Source: Hemileia vastatrix (Eukaryota > Basidiomycota > Pucciniomycetes > Pucciniales > Zaghouaniaceae). Taken from it: a DNA stretch of 64,000 nucleotides. The stretch covers positions 6,383,683 to 6,447,682 of the forward strand of contig JASXTE010000002.1 of assembly GCA_030280995.1 (NCBI GenBank). Reading direction: 5' to 3'. Of the stretch, positions 22,961-32,367 are shown in pieces. How positions within the stretch are numbered: the stretch's first letter is position 1; each line of letters opens with the position of its first letter. Made by a program: the position numbers and the translations under genes. Below the pieces are notes generated by a model that was not told the origin of the DNA, ran no database searches, and was given only the letters and a program-made list of their open reading frames with translations.

Positions 22961-25900
22961 GTAATTTGGTTGATAGTCACTTGGGTATGTTTTCTAATAA
23001 ATCTTCTTCTGCAGGTAATATTATTGAACATGGTGAAAGAACAGTTAAACCTGTTAAAAGACAGCTTCCTGTAACTAGTAGCCCTATTGATGTAATTAGC
23101 AAATTGTCATTTGATGAACCTTTACATTTAACTTCTACATCTTTAATTAATCCTTCTCTTGCAATTAAAAATGATTCTGTTCCCCCTGAAATCTATACCT
23201 TAATTGAAAAAACTTCTGAGGAAATATTGAAAGATACCCTTGATTTTAATATTGTAAAAGACAAACATGTGAGAGATGTGTTAATCCATGAAAATGATAG
23301 ATTAAATAATTTAAACTTGCAATGTAAAGTGAGTTCTTCTGTACAAGATACAGCTTATTTAAAAATCAAAGAAACCTTGAATATTGTTCTTAGTCAACAA
23401 AAACAAATAAGAAGTGACCATAGAGCTATCTCAGATAGAAATATCAGTCTACATAAGACCTTGAGTGAATTGAAACCCCTTATTGAGGAAAATTATTCAT
23501 TCAAGAATGAAATAAAATCTCTACAAAATGAGTTTAAGAAGCTAAAAAATGATTTCCATGCACTAAGTACCAAACACTCAGTTTCTGAGGACAGAAATGT
23601 TCTATCTCTTGCAAAAGTAAATGACCAGATGTCTGAAATTCCAAGAATAAGAAACTATGTGTCTGACCTACAGGAAAAGTTCTCAACCTTAACCATCAAT
23701 AATGAATTAAATGAGATTTCTGCAAATAAGCTGCATAAAAATAAAGGAAAAAAACCTGAACAAAGTTCATCCTTTCTTCCTCATATTTCAACCATTAAAC
23801 AAACTGACAATGAGTCTGTAAAATCTTTTGCTACTAGCAAAAAATCTTGTGATGGTCATGCACCAGCTGTTTCTGTAAATAATGAAATTTCTGAACACCT
23901 GGCTAAACTTCAGGAATTATTACTAATGAATAATTCAAACCAAAAAGTGGACCATCCCAGTAGTCAGAAAAATTGGCCTAAGTTAGACCAATATCCTACC
24001 TTTGATGGTGATTCTTCCTCTGATTGGCAACACTTTATCCAAAGAATTGATAATTTAAAGAGATCTTATAAACTACCTGATGAGGAAATTGTTTCTAAGC
24101 TAATTTCTTTATTTTCCAATGTAGCCTTGATGTGGTATGAATCTGTCCTCTTAGATAACAATCATTATACATGGAATGATTGGAAATCCTTGATTGAGAA
24201 TCAGTTTGGTGGTTCAAAATTCAGGTTAGCTCAGCAGAGACTGTATGAGAATACTAGATATGTATCCTCCTCTGTTGAAAAGCCCATTGTTTTTCTGATG
24301 AAAATAACTAAAATCCTTAGAGCAATTGATCCAAAGATGGATTATGATATTTGGAGAGATAAAATCTTGTATAAATTACCAAATTCTCTTAGGGATTTGA
24401 TTGTTGCTAGAACTGAGCATGTAAGGGAAAATTCTTCTTTCATTAACATCTGTAATGAAGTACTACTCAACCATAGATATGAACCAAAGAATTACCTTAG
24501 TAAATCTTATAATGATCAGAATAAACCTTCTATAAAGCTCCCAGAAAAATCTGGTAAACCCTCTGCCCCAGTTGCACCTAAAAAATATGCAACAAATACT
24601 TGTTATAAATGTAACAAACCGTGGCAGAAGGGTCATGTTTGTGACAAGAAAATTCATCTTGTTGAACAAAATGAAGACACTGATGAAGTTGAACTTGATG
24701 TCAATAATTCTTCCAGTGACTGTGAAAGTAATATCTCCTATGACAATGAATCTGTTAAAGATGTTTTAATGTTGGAACATGATGTCCATTATTTAAATAA
24801 TATATCTGAAGATTGTGTATTGAATTTATCTTCAGTAGAAAATGCTGAGATAATTAAAGATATTACTAACAATTCTATTCCCATATCCCCTTTAAAGGCA
24901 CCTGTTATCATTAATGGTAAAAATGTTGATGTAGTTCTTGATTCTGGTGCTGGAGGAAGTGTAGTATCTGAAAAAGCTTTGGCTTCAGTGGATAAGGAAT
25001 ATTTGAGTAAATTATTGCCTATAACTTCTGAAAAATGGAGAGGGTATGGTTCTACCTTATTTCCTATTGGCAAATACAAAACCTCTGTATTCTTCAAATA
25101 TAATGGTGGTTTTGTCAGAGCTATTTCTGAGTTTGTTGTCATGAATAATGATAATTTGAGCAATTGGTTTATTATGGGAAATGATATTTTAACCATTTTT
25201 GGTGTGAAACTGGATCCAGAAAATAATTGCTTTACTTTAGGAATGAATGGGAAAAGAAAATTCAAAATTTCTTCTCCTAGACCTTCTGGGCATTTGTTGA
25301 AATCTTGTAACTCACTGACCCAATGTAAAGGTAGAACAACAACTGAAATGGATGATTTATTACATGAAATAAATACCGCTTCTTTTGGTGAACAGTTGAC
25401 TAGTGAACAAAAGGATTCTATTGTTGCCTCTATTACCTCTTTCCCTATGGCTTTTGCTCATGGTTCTCATGTTTTGGGAATTGTTCAGGAAGAGATGAAA
25501 ATTACCTTATCCTGTAATTTGAGTGATATTCCTCCTTCCCTTAAGAAAAAACCATATCCTGCTTCTCCATCAAAAAGAAAAGATATTGAAGATAATATTG
25601 AAACATTATTGAAAATGAATATCATTGAGAAAGTGGATGTCACCCCCAAATATTGTGTCATCTCCCCAGTCTTAATTTCTTATGAAAAAGATAAAGCTAG
25701 ATTATGTGGAGATTACAGAGCTTTAAATACTTATACTGTTGATGATATTCATCCTTTACCCAGAATTAATTCAATACATGCTACCTTGCAAGGTGCAAAA
25801 TTTATTAGTTGTCTGGATGGTAATAAAGGTTATCATCAAGTTCCAGTTGAGAAAAATTCTCAAAATTTTTTGCTTATTGCTACTCATATGGGAATATATA

Positions 25901-28446
25901 AGTATGTTAGGATGCCATTTGGCCCTAAAAATGCTCCTTCAGTTTTCCAGAAAGTCATGGATAACACTTTCCATCAAGAAATTATTGAGGGTTGGCTCAT
26001 GGTTTATATTGATGATATTATTGTTTTTTCTAAAACTTTTGATGAACATATGATTCACTTGAATAGAGTTTTCCAAAAAATGGATGAAATCAATATGACC
26101 TTGTCTTTAAAAAAGTGTAAATTTGGTTTTCAATCTTTGAAAGTCCTTGGCCATGTTGTGTCAGGCTTACAAATTTGTGTAGACCATAATAAAGTTGCTG
26201 CCATTCAAAATGTGGAAGCACCAACTTCTGTAAGAGAAATCCAAAGTTTTTTGGGTATGTGTGGCTATTATAGACAATATATTAAAAATTATCAGGTCAT
26301 AGCCTTGCCTCTTACAAAACTAACCAGAAAAGATGTTGCTTTTCTCTGGAATAATGACTGTCAGAAAGCTTTTAATACATTGAAAAGTTGCTTAATGACA
26401 GCCCCTATATTGGCTCTTCCAGATTTTAACAAGCCATTTGTACTTTATACAGATGCTAGCTTTATTGGTCTGGGTGCTGCCCTTCACCAAAAGCAAATTA
26501 TTAATGATAAATCCTCAGAGGTTGTAATTTGTTATATTTCAAGAACCTTAAGAAATAGTGAATTGAAATATGGTGCCACTCAATTGGAGTGCTTAGCAGT
26601 TGTTTGGGCTCTTGAGAAACTTCATTACTACTTGGATGACCAAAAATTTGAGTTGGTAACTGACTGTAGTGCTGTGAAATCTCTCTTAAACCTCAAAACA
26701 CCTAACAGACATATGTTCAGGTGGCAACTTGCTGTTCAGGAATACAGAGGAAGGATGACTATTATCCACAGAGCTGGAAATTTTCACTCTAATGTTGATA
26801 TGCTCTCCAGATTGCCTCTGCCAAATAATGACTCCAATCCTGCTTATGTACCTGAGGATGACACTGTTCATATACATGGTATATTTATAGTTGATATGGA
26901 AGAAGAGTTATTACAGTTAATACTGGATTCATATGATAAAGATTCTAACTTAAATAAATTAGTTACTATTTTGAATGATCCTAAGAATGCTTCAATTCAA
27001 GCATTAATAAAAACTCTTCCTGCAAAGTACCAAAATGCTTTACATAAAGGAAAGTTTTCTATTGAAGATGGTTATATATATTATAGAAGGAAGCTTACCA
27101 ATGTAATTGTTATTCCTCCTTCAATGAAAGAAACTATCCTCAAACTTTGTCATGATGACATATTAGCTGGTCATTTTGATCTTGAAAAAACATTGATTAG
27201 AATCAAAAACACTGCATGGTGGGCTAATATGTCTGAAGACACAAAATTATATGTTGAATCTTGTGATTCCTGCCAAAAATCTAAAAGGTTGACAGGTAAG
27301 AGAGCAGGGTTATTACAACATATTGAAGCACCTAGTGCTCCCTGGAAAATCATTAATATGGATTTTGTCACTGGTCTTCCTGTTGCAGGTAAAGACAGCT
27401 TTAACTCTTGTTGGGTAATAGTTGATAGATTCACAAAAATGTGCAAATTTATTCCAACCCACAAAGATGTATCCACCAAAGAATTAGCTTTCTTATGGTG
27501 GTCTTACATGTTTAATATTATTGGTTTTCCAAAAGCCATTATCTCTGATAGGGATCCAAAATTCACTTCTGAGTTTTGGACCTCTTTGATGGATATTTGT
27601 GGCTGTGAGTTAAAATTGTCTACAGCTCACCATCCTCAGACTGATGGTCTAGCTGAAAGAATGATTCAAACTCTGGAAGATATGATTAGAAGGTATTGTG
27701 CCTTTGGTTTAGAATATAAAGACAATGACAGATTTACTCATGATTGGGTCACTCTTTTGCCTGGTCTTGAATTTGCATACAATAGCACTGTTCATTCTGT
27801 CACTGAGAAAAAGCCTTTTGAGCTTTGGTTGGGTTATGTCCCAAATACTCCTGCTCAGATTCTCAATAATAAATTACCTAAGTTGGAACTACACCCTGGT
27901 GTAAAATCTTTTATGCAAATGCAACAGCTATGCAGAAAACATGCTCAGAGTTGTATTGATAAAGCATTTGAATATGAAAAGAAAAGATGGGATAAATCCC
28001 ATAAAGAATACACATTTAACAAGGGTGATGAAGTGTTGATCTCTACTGTACATTTCAATTTACAAGGTAACCACAAATTAAAAGATCCTTTTGTAGGACC
28101 ATTTGTTGTTAAAAGAATGGTTGGTGATAATGCAGTAGAAGTCGTATTGTATTCTCCATATGATAGGAAACATCCTGTCTTTCCCATTTCTTTACTTAAA
28201 CCTTATACTTCCAACAGTGACTTATTTCCAAAAAGAAGAGGAAGACCTAAGAAGAACCCTCAGGAAGTCACAGAAACAGCAGAAATTGATAAAATTCTCA
28301 ATGATAGAATTATCACTTCTGAAAGAGGTACTGAATATTTATTGAGATATAAGAACAAATCATCTGAACATGATGCATGGATACCTGGCAAAGAAATTTC
28401 AAATCTGCCTGCTCTGTTGAAAAAATACAAAAAGAAAAAATCTTAG
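22279..28446 (+). CDS. Gag-Pol polyprotein of the intact Gypsy chromovirus
   Basis: Single 2055-residue frame supplying capsid and all replication enzymes. Order: low-complexity N-terminus (1-250), coiled-coil region (about 300-480), Gag capsid-like domain from W566, zinc knuckle CYKCNKPWQKGHVC (775-788), aspartic protease with D888-S-G-A, reverse transcriptase with Y1243-I-D-D, RNase H starting T-D1392-A-S, integrase zinc module H1625...C1662-x2-C1665, then catalytic D1695, D1757 and E1793 (D-x35-E). The tail has an AT-hook (RRGRPKK, about 1985) and a chromodomain-like segment (ILNDRI...EYLLRYKNK...DAWIPGKE), which in chromoviruses directs integration to marked chromatin. All expected catalytic residues are present and no stop or frameshift interrupts the frame. 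Gag and Pol are fused, so any Gag excess must come from another mechanism. Confidence 0.95.
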   Translation: MSNNLAEKMDNMQVDEIEIDYDADTVSSSKVGHKKSYANTKNSHTAGCGNDRKCKQTKPPSPSTTEGSKASSASRRSSKRLQNKKASSATTNQQPIQSYKRVEDRKYDVQSKGRHIVGSGPRTQEPDSGPGPSSVASQSASISGSTFTATQLNHPKSKYYGSRAMEMGLSNESLPTECATPSSSSAWPIQNTQFPSTSSSLPTRQKKEGPSTIPNPVPGEVSSSAMVSNLVDSHLGMFSNKSSSAGNIIEHGERTVKPVKRQLPVTSSPIDVISKLSFDEPLHLTSTSLINPSLAIKNDSVPPEIYTLIEKTSEEILKDTLDFNIVKDKHVRDVLIHENDRLNNLNLQCKVSSSVQDTAYLKIKETLNIVLSQQKQIRSDHRAISDRNISLHKTLSELKPLIEENYSFKNEIKSLQNEFKKLKNDFHALSTKHSVSEDRNVLSLAKVNDQMSEIPRIRNYVSDLQEKFSTLTINNELNEISANKLHKNKGKKPEQSSSFLPHISTIKQTDNESVKSFATSKKSCDGHAPAVSVNNEISEHLAKLQELLLMNNSNQKVDHPSSQKNWPKLDQYPTFDGDSSSDWQHFIQRIDNLKRSYKLPDEEIVSKLISLFSNVALMWYESVLLDNNHYTWNDWKSLIENQFGGSKFRLAQQRLYENTRYVSSSVEKPIVFLMKITKILRAIDPKMDYDIWRDKILYKLPNSLRDLIVARTEHVRENSSFINICNEVLLNHRYEPKNYLSKSYNDQNKPSIKLPEKSGKPSAPVAPKKYATNTCYKCNKPWQKGHVCDKKIHLVEQNEDTDEVELDVNNSSSDCESNISYDNESVKDVLMLEHDVHYLNNISEDCVLNLSSVENAEIIKDITNNSIPISPLKAPVIINGKNVDVVLDSGAGGSVVSEKALASVDKEYLSKLLPITSEKWRGYGSTLFPIGKYKTSVFFKYNGGFVRAISEFVVMNNDNLSNWFIMGNDILTIFGVKLDPENNCFTLGMNGKRKFKISSPRPSGHLLKSCNSLTQCKGRTTTEMDDLLHEINTASFGEQLTSEQKDSIVASITSFPMAFAHGSHVLGIVQEEMKITLSCNLSDIPPSLKKKPYPASPSKRKDIEDNIETLLKMNIIEKVDVTPKYCVISPVLISYEKDKARLCGDYRALNTYTVDDIHPLPRINSIHATLQGAKFISCLDGNKGYHQVPVEKNSQNFLLIATHMGIYKYVRMPFGPKNAPSVFQKVMDNTFHQEIIEGWLMVYIDDIIVFSKTFDEHMIHLNRVFQKMDEINMTLSLKKCKFGFQSLKVLGHVVSGLQICVDHNKVAAIQNVEAPTSVREIQSFLGMCGYYRQYIKNYQVIALPLTKLTRKDVAFLWNNDCQKAFNTLKSCLMTAPILALPDFNKPFVLYTDASFIGLGAALHQKQIINDKSSEVVICYISRTLRNSELKYGATQLECLAVVWALEKLHYYLDDQKFELVTDCSAVKSLLNLKTPNRHMFRWQLAVQEYRGRMTIIHRAGNFHSNVDMLSRLPLPNNDSNPAYVPEDDTVHIHGIFIVDMEEELLQLILDSYDKDSNLNKLVTILNDPKNASIQALIKTLPAKYQNALHKGKFSIEDGYIYYRRKLTNVIVIPPSMKETILKLCHDDILAGHFDLEKTLIRIKNTAWWANMSEDTKLYVESCDSCQKSKRLTGKRAGLLQHIEAPSAPWKIINMDFVTGLPVAGKDSFNSCWVIVDRFTKMCKFIPTHKDVSTKELAFLWWSYMFNIIGFPKAIISDRDPKFTSEFWTSLMDICGCELKLSTAHHPQTDGLAERMIQTLEDMIRRYCAFGLEYKDNDRFTHDWVTLLPGLEFAYNSTVHSVTEKKPFELWLGYVPNTPAQILNNKLPKLELHPGVKSFMQMQQLCRKHAQSCIDKAFEYEKKRWDKSHKEYTFNKGDEVLISTVHFNLQGNHKLKDPFVGPFVVKRMVGDNAVEVVLYSPYDRKHPVFPISLLKPYTSNSDLFPKRRGRPKKNPQEVTETAEIDKILNDRIITSERGTEYLLRYKNKSSEHDAWIPGKEISNLPALLKKYKKKKS

Positions 28447-28467
28447 CATTTTTTTTATTGTTTTTTT

Positions 28468-28479
28468 AGAGTGAGGGAG
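28468..28479 (+). promoter_or_regulatory. Polypurine tract
   Basis: AGAGTGAGGGAG immediately before the 3' LTR, preceded by a T-run. Expected plus-strand primer. The same 12 bases occur in the second Gypsy element. Confidence 0.75.
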
Positions 28480-29618
28480 TGTCAGCCAGGCTATTCCAGG
28501 AGTCCAGTAAATGATATATAAATTATAAAACCTTAAAGAGTGGGTAAGACTTGTATTTAATGAATATAACTTAATATTTTATTGCATAATGAAATTATAT
28601 AAGAATTTTATTATATACAAGTGTTACATTAAATTTATTGGTTATATATATTTTTATATACAATTAAATTGAGCATAATATAATATATTCTACAAATAAT
28701 GGCGCATTTTTATGTATTTAATAATTATAAATTTATATTTAATTAATTAAAAAACATATATTATAATTACAAGTGTAAAATTGATTTATAATATATTTAA
28801 ATTAATTACTTAAATTTATATATTAAATAATACCTCTCATATGATACTAAACAATAATTAATGACGCTTCTTTTGACCCTTAATTGTGTTAGAAAAAACA
28901 AATAAATTAATTTGGACTAAATTGAGATTAATTGTTTGTTTTGTTGCGTCAAATTATTTTTTGTTTCACTTAAAATGTCCTTTAATCAGAATGTACCATC
29001 TGTTTGGAATTATATTTCTCATAGTTCCTATGTTTCCAATCTTGTTTAGTTATTCACTATTGTCACTTACTGATTTGGGAATTAATGGCGGGGAAATTGG
29101 ATTCTTAATTGGGCTTTTAATTATTTGTTTCATGTTTTTCTCTATATTGTTATGTTTGATTTACTCTTTTGATATGTTTGTTTTATTCCATTCTAATCAT
29201 TGTATTTACAAATATAGTAGCGCTTCAGAGGACCCATTGCCTATAAAAGGGCCTTGGATAATCCCCTGTAGCCTTATCACTTACTATACACTCAACAAAC
29301 TTGAAAATATTTTCTATTACATTTATATTATTTTTTATTAGTATTATAACTCTAATTAAAATTCTATATAATTAACCAGAGGTTGCCTTAAGTCTGATAG
29401 TACTCATAGTGTTTGCCGCGCAGAAACCCTTACACCAAAATAATATTATTTAAAACCTTCACTTTTGTCATCTCTCAAGTTACTCGTGGTTGCCTTCCTT
29501 TAAATAAACTAAATAATTTTTTATATTTTATTTCTTTTATTCCTCAAAGCCGTTCTCCTTGTCCTCCTCTATCTCTTTCTTCCCCTTTTTCTTCCCTCTT
29601 CTAGACGACTGACCGACA
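28480..29618 (+). repeat. 3' LTR of the intact Gypsy element
   Basis: 1139 bp, near-identical to the 5' LTR, ending GACCGACA followed by the target duplication TGGGG. Confidence 0.95.
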
Positions 29619-29623
29619 TGGGG

Positions 29624-30403
29624 TAACTACATGCAGTCCTTGGCAGGTGCTTGCACGGGTAAATCCTTGACTAAAATTAGGCAAATTTAAGCGTGGTGAT
29701 GAAATAAGATGCCAAGAATGAGGTTATTAATGAAATTAGTGCATATAAACAAGGTCAATGCACTATTAATTAAGCTAGGACACTAAATAAGCGCCTGTTG
29801 CCTATTTTAGTGTGTTTCCCCACAGTGGGAGTAGAATGTGGGGTAATTTTAGTGTGAAAAAGCTAACTTTGCTAAAAATGAAGCTATTTACACGGGAAAA
29901 AAGCAGGCAGTATGTAGCCAGTACACAGAAGCCATTTCTGGCATAAAAAACACCAATTTTGAAAAGTGTTATTTTTATGCATTTAAATAGCCAAATCAAT
30001 AGTCCTAAATGAGCTCAATTGATCTGTCAAAGCCCATTTTTGATATTCTCAATTTTATAGCGCATATAGTCAACTTTTAAGTGAAATAAAGCGCATTTCT
30101 TGTTTTTTGCGTAAAACAATGAATATAACAGCTTTATGTGTACTTAAAAATTATGTAGCCTTATACTTAAGGTTCTTAATATTACCCTAAAATATTCCAA
30201 CTTAATATTAAGTACATAAGACCTATAAAAGGTGGATATATGCGTGTATATAAGGTGTTATAATGGCATTTTTTGTGTATTATCATAATTTTACTTATGT
30301 ATACTGTTTGTGTACTCTCATTTATTGTTCCCATGTATAGCTCATGTGTTTAACCTAACTTTTAAGCACTTTTTACTCAGTCCTGGGGATATAAAGGCTG
30401 ACA
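29624..30403 (+). repeat. Solo LTR copy A, right part
   Basis: Resumes the interrupted LTR (TAACTACATGCAGTCC) and ends GGCTGACA, followed by CATAT at 30404-30408, the target duplication matching 19726-19730. A TATAAAAGG box lies near 30224. With the left part the LTR is about 1.5 kb. No internal region is present, so it is a solo LTR. Confidence 0.85.
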
Positions 30404-30710
30404 CATATAGTGTTTCATTGTTGGAACCTTCACCTCTATTGTTAACATCAAGTCGCAACTCTCATCTCCATACTATCATCCTCATCTTTGACCGGTAGCC
30501 CCAACCTCACCACCTCATTCTGACTTGTTTCTCTAGTGCTGAAACTCAAACTCAGAAATTTTATTTCCGCATTATCACTTTAAAAGTTGGTCATTTTTAC
30601 CAATTTTATCGTATATTATTCATTAGACCCTAACAAAAAATCTTCATTTTGATAATTACTGACTTTGAACATACATTTTATATACCAGGGTATTTGGAAA
30701 GCTCAACAAA

Positions 30711-31139
30711 ATGAAAAAACTTTTGACTGTATGGGCTTTTATGGCTCTTATCTTGAATATTGGGGCCTTATCTGTTAAAATTTGTGAAATGGATGATACA
30801 CTAAAGAAGATTGATGGTGTGATGTGCAGAGCCACGCCACTCGAAAAAAATGAAAATACTTGCATGGGGTTTATATTATCTTATGATAACTACAACTTCT
30901 TTTCAAAGAAGAGGATTCACTTGTACGATAGTGAAGATACACTTATCTATAGTGCACTCATTGAACCATTGAAATCCGAGTATGTTTGGAATTGTGATGA
31001 TTCAAAATGCTATACTTTGCCTTTCAAGTTTGGAGTGGATACAAGGGGCTTAGGATGGACCCAGTTTGAATTCTGGAAGTTGAATTTTCTTAAATTTTTA
31101 CATTCTGGAAAGAAATCGAACATCAAAGAAGGTGATTAA
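30711..31139 (+). CDS. Putative small secreted Cys-containing protein
   Basis: No family recognised. The 142-residue product has a clear signal peptide: KK at positions 2-3, a hydrophobic core to about residue 20 and likely cleavage near A19-L20-S21. The mature part has five Cys (25, 39, 51, 95, 100), no other membrane segment, aromatic residues around 93-122 and a basic C-terminus. The ATG follows CAAA, a favourable context, and a TATA-like TTTATATACC lies about 35 bp upstream, so its leader would be very short. The stop is followed by an AT-rich 3' flank ending in AATAAATAAAATAAAATAA near 31311. It begins 300 bp beyond a retrotransposon LTR. A secreted effector-like protein is one reading; I have no homology to support that role. 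Confidence 0.5.
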   Translation: MKKLLTVWAFMALILNIGALSVKICEMDDTLKKIDGVMCRATPLEKNENTCMGFILSYDNYNFFSKKRIHLYDSEDTLIYSALIEPLKSEYVWNCDDSKCYTLPFKFGVDTRGLGWTQFEFWKLNFLKFLHSGKKSNIKEGD

Positions 31140-31685
31140 GATACTAAATGATTTCCAAACAACCTCTCACTATCTCTTACCCTATAAACCCTGTTACTTG
31201 TTCCTCTTTATTGCCTGTCTGTCCCCTCTTCCAATTAGTTCACTGGCCATGTATTTAGTACTTTATATAATGTTGCCCTCCCTTCATGCTCCCTGTTGAG
31301 CGAGATTGTAAGAAATAAATAAAATAAAATAAAAAAGGTGATAAGATTTAGCCCCAGGTAAATTAAGATTTAGGACGCAATGGACGGCAAGGACACAAGT
31401 GTCAATATTCACCTTATATTCATTATTACTAAATACTCACTCACTGTTACAGTTATATCCATATATATATATATATATAGATATAGATACTTATATATAT
31501 TTCTGGTCACTGTAGTTACTTAACTACATGCATATACCTTTTTGCCTAAACCTAACTTAATTATAGAGCACTAGTATATATGGATGAAGGAATCTTACAC
31601 ATTTCTCCATCCACTTTTACTTTTCCCTATGTTATCTTACTTATTTATTAACCTCTCATATCTTTTTGATATCTTTCTCTCTAAG

Positions 31686-32096
31686 TCATTGTCTCTTCTT
31701 CAGTCCACTGTCCACATCCAATTGTCCATCTTGTCCATTTGTCTGCTTAAGTCTTAATCTAATCATTGTCTCATTCTATTTGGTAAAATAGTATGTGTGC
31801 TCTTCAACAGAAATGACTTCCACTTTTACTTTTACTTATTTTATCTTAATTATTTATTAAACTCCTGTATTGTTTTGATATCTTTCTCTCTAAGTCATTT
31901 TCTCTTCTTCAGTCCACTGTCTAAGTCCAATTTTCTATCTTGTCAATTATTCAACTTAAGTCTTAATCTAATAATTGTCTCATTCTATCAGGTAAAACAT
32001 CATTGTCCCTTCTTCAGTCCACTGTCCACATCCAATTTTCCATCTTGTCCATTTTTACACCTAATTCTTAATCTAAAAATTGTCTCATTCTATCAG
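31686..32096. repeat. Three imperfect tandem repeats
   Basis: Copies start at 31686, 31895 and 32000, each with TCATT.TC.CTTCTTCAGTCC followed by ACTGTC.A..TCCAATT and ending TTGTCTCATTCTAT. Copy spacing is 209 and 105 bp. No coding function is evident. Confidence 0.65.
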
Positions 32097-32367
32097 GGTT
32101 ATGGGCCCAGATCTCCAGCTACTTAATTAAATTCAATCAAATGCAGGGATGGGATTGGGAAATTTTCAAATTTGACTTGAAAATTTTAAATAAAAAAGAA
32201 TTTTTAACATTAAAAATTCTTGAAATTTTTATTTAAAAAAGAATTTATAACATTAAAATATGAAAATTCAACTAATGATGGATAGTGTAAAGAAATACAG
32301 GAAATTAAGATAAAATTTTATGTATAATTAATTATGAACAGTTGAATTATGAGAGAAATAAAATAAA

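Larger units (their letters stand above)
20451..29618 (+). mobile_element. Complete Ty3/Gypsy chromovirus, apparently intact
   Basis: 9168-bp element with 1139-bp LTRs (TGTCAGCC...GACCGACA), a leader, one uninterrupted gag-pol frame of 2055 codons and a polypurine tract. Target duplication TGGGG at 20446-20450 and 29619-29623. It sits inside a solo LTR of another family. The two LTRs differ at only one position that I found (20851 G versus 28880 T), implying recent insertion. Confidence 0.95.

Noticed and set aside
24789..25265. Minus-strand ORFs inside gag-pol (24789-25265, 27171-27479, 59394-59702 and others)
   Set aside because: Shadows of the conserved coding frame, with no independent motif.
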